DNA from: Ascarosepion bandense
Lineage: Eukaryota > Mollusca > Cephalopoda > Sepiida > Sepiidae
Assembly: GCA_037127315.1 (NCBI GenBank)
Contig: JBBBDQ010001184.1
Location: 912,001 to 976,000, forward strand
DNA length: 64,000 nucleotides
Reading direction: 5' to 3'
The notes beneath the pieces were generated by a model, which worked only from the letters and a program-made list of their open reading frames with translations, was not told the DNA's origin and ran no database searches. Below, in pieces: positions 43,000 through 55,301 of this stretch (position 1 is its first letter; each line of letters starts with the position of its first letter). Made by a program: the position numbers and the translations under genes.

Positions 43000-45770
43000 C
43001 TCAGAGTTCAGCCACAGATTCCCACTCGAAATCAGACTTATCGGAATTTCTGCCTTTAGGCGGAGAGGAACATAGTCCAGGCTATTCCGAACAGCAGAGT
43101 CTCACCTGTAGAAAATACACATAATAGCAATAGCGACAAGAAATTAGAACCACGTTAGTGATTTTTTTTTCTTTACTGTGCGTAAAAGAAAAACAAATAA
43201 AGAGAAACAGATAATTTTAAATATGGAATAATAATTAGCCGAAGTGGAAAATAACAGTAAACCATAGCATTTGTTGGAATTTCAGAAACAGCAAACGTTA
43301 ATGAAAATAATTAATAAAGAAACGGAACATTCTCTAATTTCTTTCACTCCCTACGCGAATCTCATGGCTGAAATTACATACAATTCATATGATGGAATTA
43401 AATTAACTTTTCCGCTTATTTTAGAAGATGCGAGAACATTTACAGAGAAGAATACGGTAACTGGGGAGGTGATAATAACAAAATTTTTGTTGAGAAAGTT
43501 AATACCAGTAGAACATGAAAAATACTGAAATTTGCTTTGAAGAAAGGGTAGATATTCTAAATATACTTTTTCGCGAGAGAATTTCGTTATTCAATTTTCG
43601 TTGGAAATTTAGGAATCTGACGAAAAAAGATACTGTCACATAGGCTGGAATCCGTAACATAAACTGATTTCAAATATTTTAAAGGATTATTTTTTGTTGA
43701 AGGATTAGCGGGGAAAAGATAAAGAATTACGTGCTAAAATGCCAACGTATCTTGGAAAAAAAAACTAACACTAAAGAAAATATTGGAGAAATGCCAGAGA
43801 ATCCTAAATTTGAAATGCAATACAGAGAAAAAATGAAGAAGAAATACGCATATATATGCAGGCCAAAGAAAAATATGGATAAAATATTAATCTATGTGTC
43901 AGACGTAGAAGGTTACATCACGGAGATGACTGCCCCTTTAACAATTTAAAGTGCTACAACTGTGAACATGTAAAATAAAAAAGGTTACACTATAACACTA
44001 AAGGAAGAAAATTTCTCAAAGAAAAAATTTATACAGAAACTGAAAAAATAATGACAAACAAAAAAAAAAACAAAGAAAATATATGTATGTGAAAATTAAA
44101 AATGTTGATGTAAAGATACAACTAGGCACAATAATAACACAATAGTCGACTACGCCACATGGAAAGTAAACACAAAACCCATATTAAAAGGGACTTAGAA
44201 GATCGCATGTGGCGTTTTGGGTGAAAATTTATTTTTTATTGGTGAAATGACTGGCAACGTTTCATTTCGTAACAAGTGTGTAAAAGCTAAAGCTTGTGTG
44301 TTACAAGTTACTACAAACTTACTCGAGAGAAACTGGATGAAATTATTTGAGTTATACGATTTACCTATTGTTATATATTGCCAAAATATAAGTAAACATC
44401 TGAAAAGTTAAGAGAAAACAAAGTGGATATTTCAAGGAATAATTGAAAAAATATTTTCTGGACAATCTGTCGGATAACTTAGGTCGGTGGTTCCAAAATG
44501 AAAGCAACATTTCAAGTAATAAATGGGTCGAGACAATATTTACAATAAAACGAAGCCTATCGATCGCAGCACTGGATCAAGTCATCGAAGAATTAGACAG
44601 ACTTGAAGAAATAGGTGTAAAGGAAAAAGTTGACTCTTTAAAACGGATAGCAAAAGCAGTATATTTAAATACAAAACAGACATTTATTATTAAATTTTAT
44701 TTCGAAGAAAGAAATTCTTACGCGTTTAGAAAATAGATTGCATCGCTGCGGTAAAATCTTGTCAAATTACGATCTTAGGATGAAATAAAACAGCTAAAAA
44801 ATTAGGACATGCAAAATGTTTATCAAGGTTGTTACCCCAAAAAAAAAAAAAAAAGAAATTACTTAACCGTTTGTAGATACTGTGATTGCTACAGTGAAAA
44901 CTGAAACAGAAATTAAAAATCTATTATGCAATGTAGTACGTGAACTACTAGTTACCCTGGAAGAAATAAAAGTAAAATTAAAGCAAAATATGTTTTTTTT
45001 CGAAAAAACACAAATAAAAGAAAGGAAAATTTAAGGGCAATTCTTAGAATGAAATCCAGACTTGAACACTTATTCGCTGCATGATCTAGTACCAGTGATT
45101 TCGCACAGAGTAATAATACCTATATTATGACAGTGGATAGTAAAATAATTTCATTGAGGACATTTCATGGATTAAATCTCTAATAAGAAGTTACGTATAC
45201 TGAACTAAAAAATCAAGACGTTGAAAAAATTTTAAGTTTGCAGAGGTTAACCTCTGACAGCAAAATCACCTATCATTATGAACTAGGCCAAAGAACGTGG
45301 TTAAGATTGAACATATATTTTGCAGGTCCAACAAACGAACCACATTATCTGGTAGTAATATATATCTTTACTAAGTGAGCTGAAATTTGTAATTGAAAAA
45401 AAAAACATTTATTGTTACATTAATTTTTTTAGCTGAACCGTTTGCATGATCTGACATTCCAGATGCCATATTCTTCAATAATAGAACACAATTCACCGCT
45501 TACGAATTAAACAAAAAGTGTAAAATATTCTCGATTGAATATATTATACTATCCGCTGTATCACCCAAAGGTCAAACAAACATACTAATCCGTTTTAGGG
45601 ACTTTTAAGAGACTTTGAAAAATGCAAGTAATAAAAAAATAAATGAAGAAGCATTACAAAAGTTTTTCACAGTATACCAGATAACGTCGAATTCGAATAC
45701 ACCGATAGACATGTCACCGACAGAACTGAGTTTATGTAAGAAAAATTAAATCAGTGTTTGACAAGTTTTT
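43000..45770 (+). pseudogene. Ty3/gypsy-type retroelement, degenerate copy 3
   Basis: The order of gag, protease, RT and integrase is retained, but it is shredded. Gag: open frame 43271-43528 ('KFLLRKLIPVEHEKY'), then 43731-43949. Protease-like region 44088-44411: the catalytic site reads 'VKIQLGTII', so the D-T-G triad is lost ('LIGEM'-like 'FIGEMTGNVSF' follows). RT N-terminal part: 44443-44736 ('AALDQVIEELDRLEEIGV'). The RT palm and RNase H are deleted. Integrase core: about 45290-45360 ('RLNIYFAGPTNEPHYLVVIY', first catalytic Asp replaced by Tyr) and 45470-45740 ('FFNNRTQFTA', second Asp replaced by Asn). A purine-rich, LTR-like stretch at 43045-43110 shares 'gcctttaggcggagaggaacatag' with the LTR at 30348-31016. 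Confidence 0.75.
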
Positions 45771-47225
45771 ATTAGGGCGATAAAAGAATGGATAACAAAA
45801 AAGACAGAATTTTATTTTTAAAATTGACGAAAATGTGTTGTTCATGATATAAAAAAAAGGAAAATAAATGCAGGAAAACGGCATAATAAAGTCAAGAATT
45901 GAGAAAACTATTACTACAGAGAAAAAATGAGAATACAAAACACACAGGAATCAGTTAAAGCAAAGTTTACCGAATAATAGCTCACAACAAAGCAAGTACC
46001 TATGTAATTTCTTTATGATATATTTGACGAACCAAGTATGAGTATAATGCAAATTGTCCGATACCGTGGTTAAGGGGGTTAGGTAAATTTTGATCCTTCG
46101 TCCGAGTGTACGTGCTTAGGCCTTACACGTTAAACCTAACCTTATGTAACATCCAGTCTCAGTGGAAAAATGTGGGTAAATATCCAGAGCTTCGACAGAG
46201 GTTTGATAATGTGTTTGATAGAGTACCTCTGGAGTCAGTCGAAACGTAATGTTATAACCTTCAGTAATGAGTTATAACAGATATGATCTAGACAAAATAT
46301 GTCCCTTACAACAATGATTCTGAAGCAGTTATATGTAAAATAAACTGTCACAGCGGCTCTTTATAGTACATTGGGAAAACTGGCTGAAATGTAAAGAAAA
46401 CATATCATTTAACAGAAAATGTAACTCATACACAATAATTAATTAAATGCATTAGTTATACACAGGAATAAATTCAATCATAAGTATGATCTAAATAGTG
46501 TCACACTTATTAAAATAGAAACTTATTTAGACAGAAAGTACTCGGAAGTATCCTGAACTTTATCAACATATATATCGGTTTCCAGGATCTTTTAAAATAC
46601 TTCCATTAGTAAAATAATTATTTTTTGAAAGTGAACGTACATAAGAAAAGATGTTAAAAACTAAAATGAAACCATATTAATTTAAATATTAATTTAATAA
46701 ACATCATCGTTTACTCATTTTCGCTTATTAGACATTGAATTACCTTAGTCAGTATTCACCATATTATACCTTTTTAGTTAACCTGATGAATATCTATGAG
46801 CATCACGGAAATTTTAAAAGAATAAAGAGTGTGTGTTAGTTATTCTGATTACAATTCAGATGTATTTCTGGCTTCTGTCCAAGATAATGTAAATCCAACT
46901 AGAAGTCGCATAAAAAAATTCTCAAACATTTTCTCAATCAAATCAACTCTAGAATATTTCGTTCCGTACGGGAACCAAATGAAACAAGCAGTAACATCAA
47001 AGAAAACAAACAACACGTATAATTCAAGAGATCTTGATAACAATTTTGTCTAAAATAAGTGGAGCGTGACATGAGAAAGTAGCGAAATGTTGGTTTTTCA
47101 GTGTCTGTAAATAAAAGAAATTTCCCTTATACCACTATATTTCAGCACTTGAGCTGAAATACAGCGATAGTATGTAACGAAAACATTGAAATTAATTTTT
47201 ACTTTCAGGAAGTTTGGAAATCATA
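45771..47225. other. No recognisable gene
   Basis: AT-rich DNA right of the gypsy-type relic. It may include a decayed right LTR, but I could not match one. Confidence 0.4.
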
Positions 47226-47226
47226 C

Positions 47227-47274
<48 letters not shown>
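47227..47274. repeat. (AC)n microsatellite
   Basis: About 24 pure AC units. Confidence 0.95.
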
Positions 47275-47276
<2 letters not shown>

Positions 47277-47474
47277 TAAAATAGCAAAAAACACTAGAGA
47301 CCCGACAACTTCTTATTATTAAAACAAAAATACTGTCACATATACTATAAAAAACAATTACACATACTATTAAACATTAAAGATAAACTGCTTAGCATCA
47401 ATATGAAGGGTCATATTTAGGAAATACCATACATTCATGAAAAAAATAATGTAACTATAGATAATAAACACAAG

Positions 47475-50035
47475 GAAAGTTTCTCTCACCCGTGTTCTAA
47501 TATTTGTGTTCGGTGACTTTAATGCCCATCATGCCAACTAGCTAAAAAATTATGTCACTAATCTATATGGCGTCCATAACCTAAATTTCTCAGTATCTCA
47601 CGCATGTTTTGTATTTTCCCACGCGTTTCCCCAGTAACCCTGAAGAGCTTCCCTTCTAGATCCCTGCTTTACTTCTATCTATGACTCTTACCATGCAGCC
47701 CTCCCCTATTGGCAACTCTGATCATAATGTGGTTTTCGTTGATATATCTTTCCACGCTCCTCCTTTCAGGAATATCCGACCAGCAAAATATCTTACTGCT
47801 ACCAAAGAGTGATCTGGAACTCGTTCCACATTTTTCTTTGTGATGTACCTTGGATCAAAATCTTTAGTCTCCCTGTTGAAGACTGTGCCTCTGAGGTCTC
47901 CTCCTGGACGAAATCTTTCGATGTTATCATTTCAGCAATTAAATTTAAATTAAATCTTGTTTATCTCTTAACTCTCACTTACATCCTAATCTGCTATTGC
48001 CAACAGGAATTATTTCTTCCGGTTTTAGCAGAGCGATGTTTCTATCTACAAAAGTCGGCGTTTTGTGTCTACTCGTAATAAATGCAAGCGTGTCCTAAAT
48101 GATGCTAAGCTGTTGTTTAATGATGAATGAAGCAGCGTACAACAACTCGAAATACTTGTTCCAAAGACTACTGGTGACACTGTAAAAGTATGCTAAAACT
48201 TAGCAAACATTTGATTCCTACTCGCTCTAATCAATTTGAGGCCTTCACATCCGCAGCAGACAAGGTTGACTTCTTTACTTGCAAATTCTTTTCTACTGAC
48301 AAACTTCACTTCTCTAGAAAGATACACCCTACTTCCAACCTAGAACTGAGACCCAACTGACTGATGTATACATAAACCCGTCTCTTGTCTCTAACATAGT
48401 TTCTAAGCTTGAGTCTCATAAGGATAGCGGAGATTATGGTATTCCAGTCATCGTCATAAAGAAATATGCCCCTGAACTCTCGCCTGTCTTTTACCAACTA
48501 TATAACTATTGCCCAGCTGCTTCTTGTTATCCTTCTTGTACTTGTTGCTTTTAAAAATTCTGGACAGCTCTCTGACCCGTCTAATTATCGACTTATCAGA
48601 ATCTTACCGCATTTTGGCAAAGTTTTCAAGGCTATTACCAATACTGAAAGGGTTTATCATTACAATTCCCACATCTACTCTCAAACACCACTATGGCTTC
48701 CGCTTCGCTAATTCTACTGCTGATATGCTAACAGTCATCACTGAATAGGTATACCAAGATAAGAAAACCAAGTTCAAGATGTTGCCTTGCATATCTCGAA
48801 AGTGATTAATAGGGTTTAGCATACAGGTTTTTTGCGCAAACTACAGTGCTACGGTATTTCTGCACGACTGAACGATTTAATCAAATCGTTCTTATCAAAT
48901 CGACATCCTTTTATACAATCCTAGGTCTTACACTTTTCAATGATCATCCTGATGTAAGAAGGAGGCATCTATGAAGATAACACCACCATTTACTTCTGTA
49001 TCAATGAGAAATCTGCCAAGGATAACAAAGTAAACCTCGCTACGGCTCTTGGAAAGAACCACCAATCTGTGATGGATTAGAGTAAGCAATGGCTCGTAAA
49101 TTGTAATGCTTCCAAAACGAAGCTGCTCTCCCTTAACTGCCCAAGAAAAAATTTCCTAATTTTCATGAGTATAGACTACGCTAGTCTTCCAAAAAGAAAC
49201 ACTCAGTGTTTCCTTGGCCTTACCTTATCAACCAATCTTAGGTGAAATGACTACATCAAATCAACAGGTAGAGTTAATATCTAGAAGTCGTCAGAATTCA
49301 TCCTACACATTTATAAATCTACTATTCGTTTGTGTGTTAAATACTGTTGCCATATCTGGTCGCGTTCTCCTGCTATTCATCTCGGAGTTCTCGAAAAATC
49401 CAAAGAAAGGATCTGCAATGTAATTGATCCTAATATAGCAGCTCGACTTCAGTCACGTTCTCACCGACGGGGTATACCTTCTCTCTGTCTTTCTTATAAA
49501 TATATTCACAGCTTCTGCTCGAACGAGACGAGTTTCTTTCCCTTGTGCCCCAACCTCATGAACTTTGCGTTTCTGAAACCTCTTTTCCGTTTGCTTGCTT
49601 CCTTGATAGCTACAGAATCCAAAAGTTTATGTGCAACGTCAACCAATATTTTTTATCGCTTTAATATCTGTCTTTCTCTTCAACTTGACTGGCAACTAGT
49701 TTCGAGTCTTTTACCGTTGAAATAGTTAAATATAGCCGCCTCTCTTACTCTAACAGTTTTTTGGGTATCTTTTTTTATGCATTTTGCATTTTGCGTTCTA
49801 GAACACAATTTCCTTTGCTTGCTTTCCTGATAGCTACAATATTCAAAAGTTTAAGTGCAGCGTCAATTGACATCTTCTAGATCCTTGATTCGCTTATCTC
49901 TCATATACTTTCTTCAACATCCCTGGTAACTTGTTTTTCTCTTTTTTTTTTCTCCCTTTCTTTTTATCTCAGTGTAACGCTGTAAGGACGAGTGGCTATT
50001 TTGCCTTGCTTTTGGTGAAAAGGTTATAAAAACAA
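47475..50035 (+). pseudogene. Jockey/CR1-type LINE, long + strand copy
   Basis: The endonuclease region starts with 'VFGDFNAHHAN' (about 47509-47541), the GDFN catalytic motif of apurinic-type LINE endonucleases. It continues to 'SDHNVVFVDIS' (about 47717), the SDH motif. The linker spans 47800-48430 and RT 48440-49250, with several frameshifts. The C-terminal region 49330-49725 includes 'CVKYCCHIWSRSPAIHLGVL' and 'SLCLSYKYIHSFCSNE'. The 3' tail lies at about 49968-50030 ('cagtgtaacgctg...gccttgctttt.ggtgaaaaggtt'). The order is complete from the end of the endonuclease to the tail, but no frame is intact. The 5' third of the endonuclease is missing. Confidence 0.8.
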
Positions 50036-50240
50036 GAACGAGCTAATATATAAATCAGTGATATTTAAAGACTATGAAGCCAATCTACCAAAAATTATCT
50101 TTGGTCGTGGCTTATGAAAGCCGAAATATTCAGATACTGAACAATATATTCTTAAACTTTTAACATAAACCGGTAAAAAAATGTCGAAATATAGAAAAAC
50201 GAATAAAGATTCTTCGGTCTTTAACTAAACTTTTATAAAT

Positions 50241-50246
<6 letters not shown>

Positions 50247-50281
<35 letters not shown>
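50247..50281. repeat. (AT)n microsatellite
   Basis: Pure AT run. Confidence 0.95.
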
Positions 50282-50285
<4 letters not shown>

Positions 50286-50402
50286 TGTATATAGAGAAGA
50301 ATACAAAGGAGTGTCTTGTACATAAAGTGGCAAAATTGCTCTCTAGGAGAGCTCTAAATATATATGTATACAAATACATATAGAGCAAATTTATATAAAA
50401 TT

Positions 50403-50551
50403 AAGACAGGCACGTTATTCCAAGGTTAACAGAAAGTATGGTCCTATTTCAGGCGAACCATTTTCAGCTTCCCTCTTTATTGTACAGAAGATTTTACGCG
50501 TCTGAAATACGCCTACACTTCTACTTAAGCATGGAATAACGTGTCTGCCTT
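50403..50551. mobile_element. 149 bp fold-back (MITE-like) element
   Basis: Terminal inverted repeats of 20 bp: 'aagacaggcacgttattcca' (50403-50422) and its complement 'tggaataacgtgtctgcctt' (50532-50551), 17 of 20 matching. The inverted symmetry continues inwards with 'tatttcaggcg' against 'cgtctgaaata'. Non-coding. Target duplication is unclear in the AT-rich flanks. Confidence 0.65.
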
Positions 50552-51079
50552 TATTTTTACATGTATAAATTCCAGATGAAGATGACTGAAGGTTTTATTG
50601 TTTTGAGTGCCCTGGCATTTATTTTTTATGGACAGTGCTCAATATAATAAGTATTATAGAGCTTAATATAATTATATATTTATGAATTAATTGTACATTG
50701 CGACATAGAAATTTCTATGTTTTGATATAGATTCTCATCATCAGTCAATGTTGATGATGGTTGTGCAGAAGATTTTCATTTAAATGACAAAAACCTTAGG
50801 TTTTCTGTGTATGTATGTATGTCGGAAGATATAAAATTTACATGCGTATTTCTTTTGTCTAATCAAAGCGGAAATTCATTTTGGGATTTGGCCCCAAAGA
50901 ATACAAACTAACCAACTTTTTCTTTTTTTTTTCTTTTTCCTCCCTCATCCTACCCTTTTCCCTTGTTTTTTCCCTACTTAACGATCAAGATGTTAACCTG
51001 CTTTTAACTTGATCTTATCAGCTTTATTGTGGGTGTTTTTATTTTTATTTGTTTTTGTTTCCTTTAGGTACCAATGATA

Positions 51080-51560
51080 TTTCGATAGAGATGGTTCTAT
51101 TTTTGTATTTGTTATTATTAAATGAAGAGGTGTGCTTGTAAATCCGCTACTTCAGAGTATTTATAGTACTCCCTATATAAATTTTTATATTATTTAGGTT
51201 TTCCTTTGTCAAGAATTTGCGTTGATTGTTTATTGATTCCGTTAAGCACCTGTTTTCTAATGGACAGTCTATAGGGTTTTTACAATTACATATTTCTTGT
51301 TTAAATTATTATTTTTTGTTATCCGTGTGTTTTTATTGATTTTGTTAAAGTTATTTAAAATATTATTGCGATTTTTTCTTATAATTTTTTCTAGTTTGTT
51401 TATACAGCTGTAACTTAATTTAATAGTATTTTTATTAAAGATCTTACTTAGTGGATATTTTTTTCTGGAAAGTGTTTCTTAAAGTGAGGAATTTTTCCCC
51501 AATTTACTACTAGTGATCTGGTTGAAAGTGGGTGTGTACCAGATGATATTCATATTCCTA
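51080..51560 (-). pseudogene. Penelope-like element: RT thumb, CxC linker and GIY-YIG relic
   Basis: Reading the minus strand from 51520: 'VVNWGKIPHFKKHFPEK', then (one-base frameshift in an A-run near 51466) 'YPLSKIFNKNTIKLSYSC', the RT C-terminal end. Then 'EICNCKNPIDCPLENRC' (about 51296-51246), the Cys-rich linker typical of Penelope-like elements. Then 'KIYIGSTINTLK*RIYKHTS' (about 51188-51130), a GIY-YIG nuclease strand with an in-frame stop. The order RT, Cys linker, GIY-YIG is diagnostic of the group. The RT palm is cut off at the (AT)n run on the right. Confidence 0.75.
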
Positions 51561-51568
51561 TTTTTTCA

Positions 51569-51572
<4 letters not shown>

Positions 51573-51621
<49 letters not shown>
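51573..51621. repeat. (TA)n microsatellite
   Basis: Pure TA run abutting the Penelope relic. Confidence 0.95.
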
Positions 51622-51623
<2 letters not shown>

Positions 51624-51957
51624 CCAATTTCTGGTGCCTTGAGGACGATGAAGATAAACGGATCAAAGAGATAAGATATTTCTTGTATATTTTGAAGCGT
51701 AACGTCATAAAAAATTATTGCATTCACTTATACTGCTAAGTATATCATATCAATGTACATTTTAAAATTGTTTATTGATTCTATGTTTAAAGATTTGAAA
51801 AAACATGTAACATTTTTATCAAATTATGATAGATTAAGAGACATAAAACTGAAACTCGAAAGCAAAACTATGGTGTTCTGAATGTAATTTTACTTCACTG
51901 GAAATAATATGAACAAACATAAGTTAATTTTATTTAAGTATTGTTTATTAGAAATTT

Positions 51958-51986
51958 AATCACCTACATTTAATATGTAGGTGATT
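51958..51986. repeat. 12 bp perfect hairpin
   Basis: 'aatcacctacat' (51958-51969) pairs with 'atgtaggtgatt' (51975-51986) across a 5 nt loop. No coding gene is adjacent. Significance unknown. Confidence 0.5.
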
Positions 51987-52744
51987 TATTGTCCGACAAT
52001 AAAACAATTGTCAATGCAACACTTTAAAAAATCTTGGATTACTCCGGAAAAAATTTAAAAGATTATTTTCAAAATCTTTAGAAATAACCTAAGTTTTGAA
52101 ATAAATAGTTATCTGTAGGTGTTAATTCTAGTGAGTATAAAGGGTGTGTAAATGTTTTTTCTCTTGTGTTTATTATGCAGTTTGTCTTCGTGAATTGCCA
52201 TGCTGATATGAAAGGATTTTTTGTTTATATCATCGAAACGTCTGGGCGTTATGTAAGACAACAATCTGTAGGTCAAAGCCTAGTTGTTAAATAACCATAT
52301 GGATTAAAGCGTTCATTTGTTAGTTTGGTGACATAGTAAATCTGAAGTGAAGCCCTGTACCTAGTAGTACATACTTAGATACATTGTAAACGGAATGTGC
52401 AATAATCGAACAGTACGAAATAAGAACAACATATCTCTAGATATTAACAGCGGAACGAGAAAAATGTAATCCTGTAGAATAAAGAGAATTGTTAATTTCA
52501 GAATTCCCTGAAGGGTAATCGCTTTAGTAGACACCTTAAGAAGTCCAGAAGGTACAACAGCAAAAAAACATTGTAATCCTAATATTAGTTTTAATGTAAA
52601 AAATAAGAATAAACTTTTCATTTCATAAATCTACACAGAAGTACCAAAACAGAACACATTAAACGTAATTCTTCATTTATCTGGTCAAGTTCTTGCAATT
52701 AATGTGTGCAGTGATCACCACTCCCAGTTGTATTAGGTCTTAAT

Positions 52745-53130
52745 AGACGGACACCTTTCATATTCTACATGTCACGATGAAAATACATCTGTGATAAAGT
52801 CCTTTTTTGTTTTGTTTTGATACTGGTTCTTAATTCTGTAGATGGTAAAATATTGTGTTTATTTCTCAACCGAAAATTGATGAGGGACAGATCCTTCTTT
52901 GCAAGTTTTCCTAATCGTTTTTCTATATCTGTGGACAGTTGTTCATGACACATTAAATATTTGTTACAATACTTTGCTACTTTGCAATGGATCTAATTCA
53001 ATAATCTCTTTCAAAATTTCTTCCGTCGGAGTTGTTCGTCATCCAGAGTGAGGTCTTTTTCTAATATTTCAATAGCGCTGTTTAAACTTTGTAAATCTTT
53101 AGCATCTGATTGCGTTTAGATGTTGCTTCT
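52745..53130 (-). pseudogene. mariner-type transposase relic
   Basis: The minus strand reads 'TEEILKEIIELDPLQSSKVL' then 'QIFNVS.TTVHRY' (about 53020-52930), the second helix-turn-helix of mariner transposases. Next comes 'RKTCKEGSVPHQFSVEK' in an adjacent frame (about 52910-52860). The segment 'FIVTC' near 52780 is where the first catalytic Asp would follow (TCDEKW in the family), but that region has a frameshift and stop. Only the N-terminal and central parts remain. It is similar to SETMAR-type mariners. Confidence 0.6.
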
Positions 53131-54866
53131 CGGGTAATAGCTGTGGCTAAATACTGAACAATTGCGTGATCAGAAAATTGATTCCATTGTAGAAAAATCA
53201 CAGACGACGAAAAACAGTTGGATAAATCCTTTTGGTTTATTCAAGTGCTTCAACTTTGAAAACGAAAATTGTTAAAATTATTAAACTCGTAAAATGGAGA
53301 AAAAAATTCCCGTAGCGCTGACAGGAGCTACTAAAACTTTTCATTTTTTTAGAGATTTGACTCCTCCTTTCTGTCAGTTAAATTATGAAAAATCATAAAT
53401 AAACCTCTGGCTCAAACTAGTTCCAGATCAAAATATTTGATTTTAGACTGATCCGAGTTGAAGAGGAGTGTTTTATCTAAATGCTTTGAACGGGTATACC
53501 TAAGAAAGGACTAATCTTTCTATACCTAACTCGTTTCATTAAAAAAAAACGCTTAGTTCTACAGATAACAGCAGACATGTACGTGCCTTCTCTGCATTTA
53601 TATACACTGTACAAATGTTTTGAATAAACCTCTAGCAGTACTTCATGTACAGCGTCTTTTCATGATCATGTATTCCACTTGGCTCTGTCTCTAGTCGTTG
53701 TCAATATTTTTCCTCTTGGTATCTCTCCCAAACCCAGCCCCACTATCCAATTGTTCAAACTTGTCAAGTATGTTTCGCTCTGCTTTCCTCCCCTTTATCT
53801 CTTTCCTTCTACCCATGCTTTGAGTATTAAATTCTCCAGGCTGATGTTAAGTATGAGTTTTGTTCTCCCTTGCATCCTCTCCAAAACCTAATCGTTATTT
53901 ACGTACTCAGTCCATGGTAACCTCAGAATCCTTCTGTAAAATCATATTTCTTCTGCCTCAGGCCTCTACTTTATCCTTGATTATATCATCCAACATTCGC
54001 TTCTCTTCAGAAGGCCAGATATCATAGCAATCCAGCACTCTTATCTTTGTTTCCAATGAAATTTTCTTGACCCTCAGTACTCTAGTTAGCTACTGAAATG
54101 CGTATTTGACCATCCCAATACGTCTTTAAATCTCAATGCCGCACTTTCCATCCTCTGCCGGAACACTTCCCAGGTACTTGCTTTATTTTAGTTCTCCGTC
54201 CTGTAATTGTCATTAAAAGGTTTTCTTTTTGATGATGATTATACATTCAGTTTCTTGAAGTTTATGTTCAGTCCTTTCTTCTCATTTGTTTTTGCTACCT
54301 TCTGTAGTAGAACCTGCATTTTTTCCGTGTCATCCACGTATCTTACATTGTTGATATTGTAGAAGCCAATGACGAATCATGGCAAAGATTTCTCTCGGAA
54401 TTTTTTCGCTGTATAAGTTTATTAGATCCGGTGAGAAAATATATCATTGTTTTCTCTTTTCTATTTTTTGTATACCTGCTAAATCAATTTTCTATCCAGA
54501 TGCAAGCGGTTTACTGCCAATATATATTTTTGATTATCCTAACGTCTTTACCAAAAATATCGAGCTTGTAGACCATATCTGCCAAGTCTTTATAGCGTAC
54601 TTTGTCAAAAGCTTTTGCGTAGTCTATAAAACACAGATAAAGGTACTTTTGCATTTGTTTAGCTTTCTTTTTCATATCATTATGAGCCTGAATATCACAT
54701 TCCTCGTTCTGGTATCTTTAATGAAGCCACACTGTTCTTGACTTGTCACATTCCTTTGCACTTGGCTTCTTAGGTAGTGCAATGAAAATTGATCTGCGTA
54801 GGTCCTTCAGTATACTGCTACTGTTGCAGATTTCATTTAATATATCTGGGATCCTCTCTATGCCTA

Positions 54867-55301
54867 GGTCCTGGGTATGACGGTAAACTGCATCCGGCAG
54901 CAAGGCCTCTGATTAGGAGGTTGTGAGGAACATGGAACCACCTCTTAATTGCTGTTGTTCCCAGGTCCACCCTGACCCGGAGTGGTAACACCTGCTAGGG
55001 TCCCAGCTATGGGTAAATAGTTAACCCCCCCAAACCGGAGGGGTCAAAATGCTATGAATGTATTTACCAACAAAATTTTTTTGAATGAAACATATATTAC
55101 CAACAAAACTTTTTTGAATGAAAACTATATTACCAACAAAACTTTAGTGAATGAAAACTATATTACCAACAAAACTTTAGTGAATGAAAACTATATTATC
55201 AACAAAACTTTACTGAATGAAAAATATATTACCAACAAAACAAACACTGACCCTTAAATGACTAAAATGGTTGATGGGTCGTTATTCTTAAACCAAACCA
55301 A
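54867..55301. mobile_element. 435 bp unclassified insert with 12 bp target-site duplication
   Basis: The 12-mer 'tctctatgccta' occurs at 54855-54866 and again at 55302-55313. Removing one copy plus the insert restores the LINE reading frame exactly, so this is a true insertion. The left part is GC-richer than its surroundings ('cctgacccggagtggtaaca', 'ccggaggggtc'). The right part is a 33 bp tandem repeat. No terminal inverted repeats, poly-A tail or transposase frame are seen. Confidence 0.7.
55066..55245 (+). repeat. 33 bp tandem repeat (about 5.5 units)
   Basis: Units of the form 'ttaccaacaaaactttagtg' plus 'aatgaaaactata', with a few substitutions. Because 33 is a multiple of three, one frame (55054-55257) reads an 11-residue repeat, YITNKTLVNEN. 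I regard the reading frame as a by-product. Confidence 0.85.

Noticed and set aside
7061..51621. CRISPR-like arrays
   Set aside because: The short-period repeats are dinucleotide or trinucleotide microsatellites, and the 33 bp array has no unique spacers. The genome is eukaryotic.
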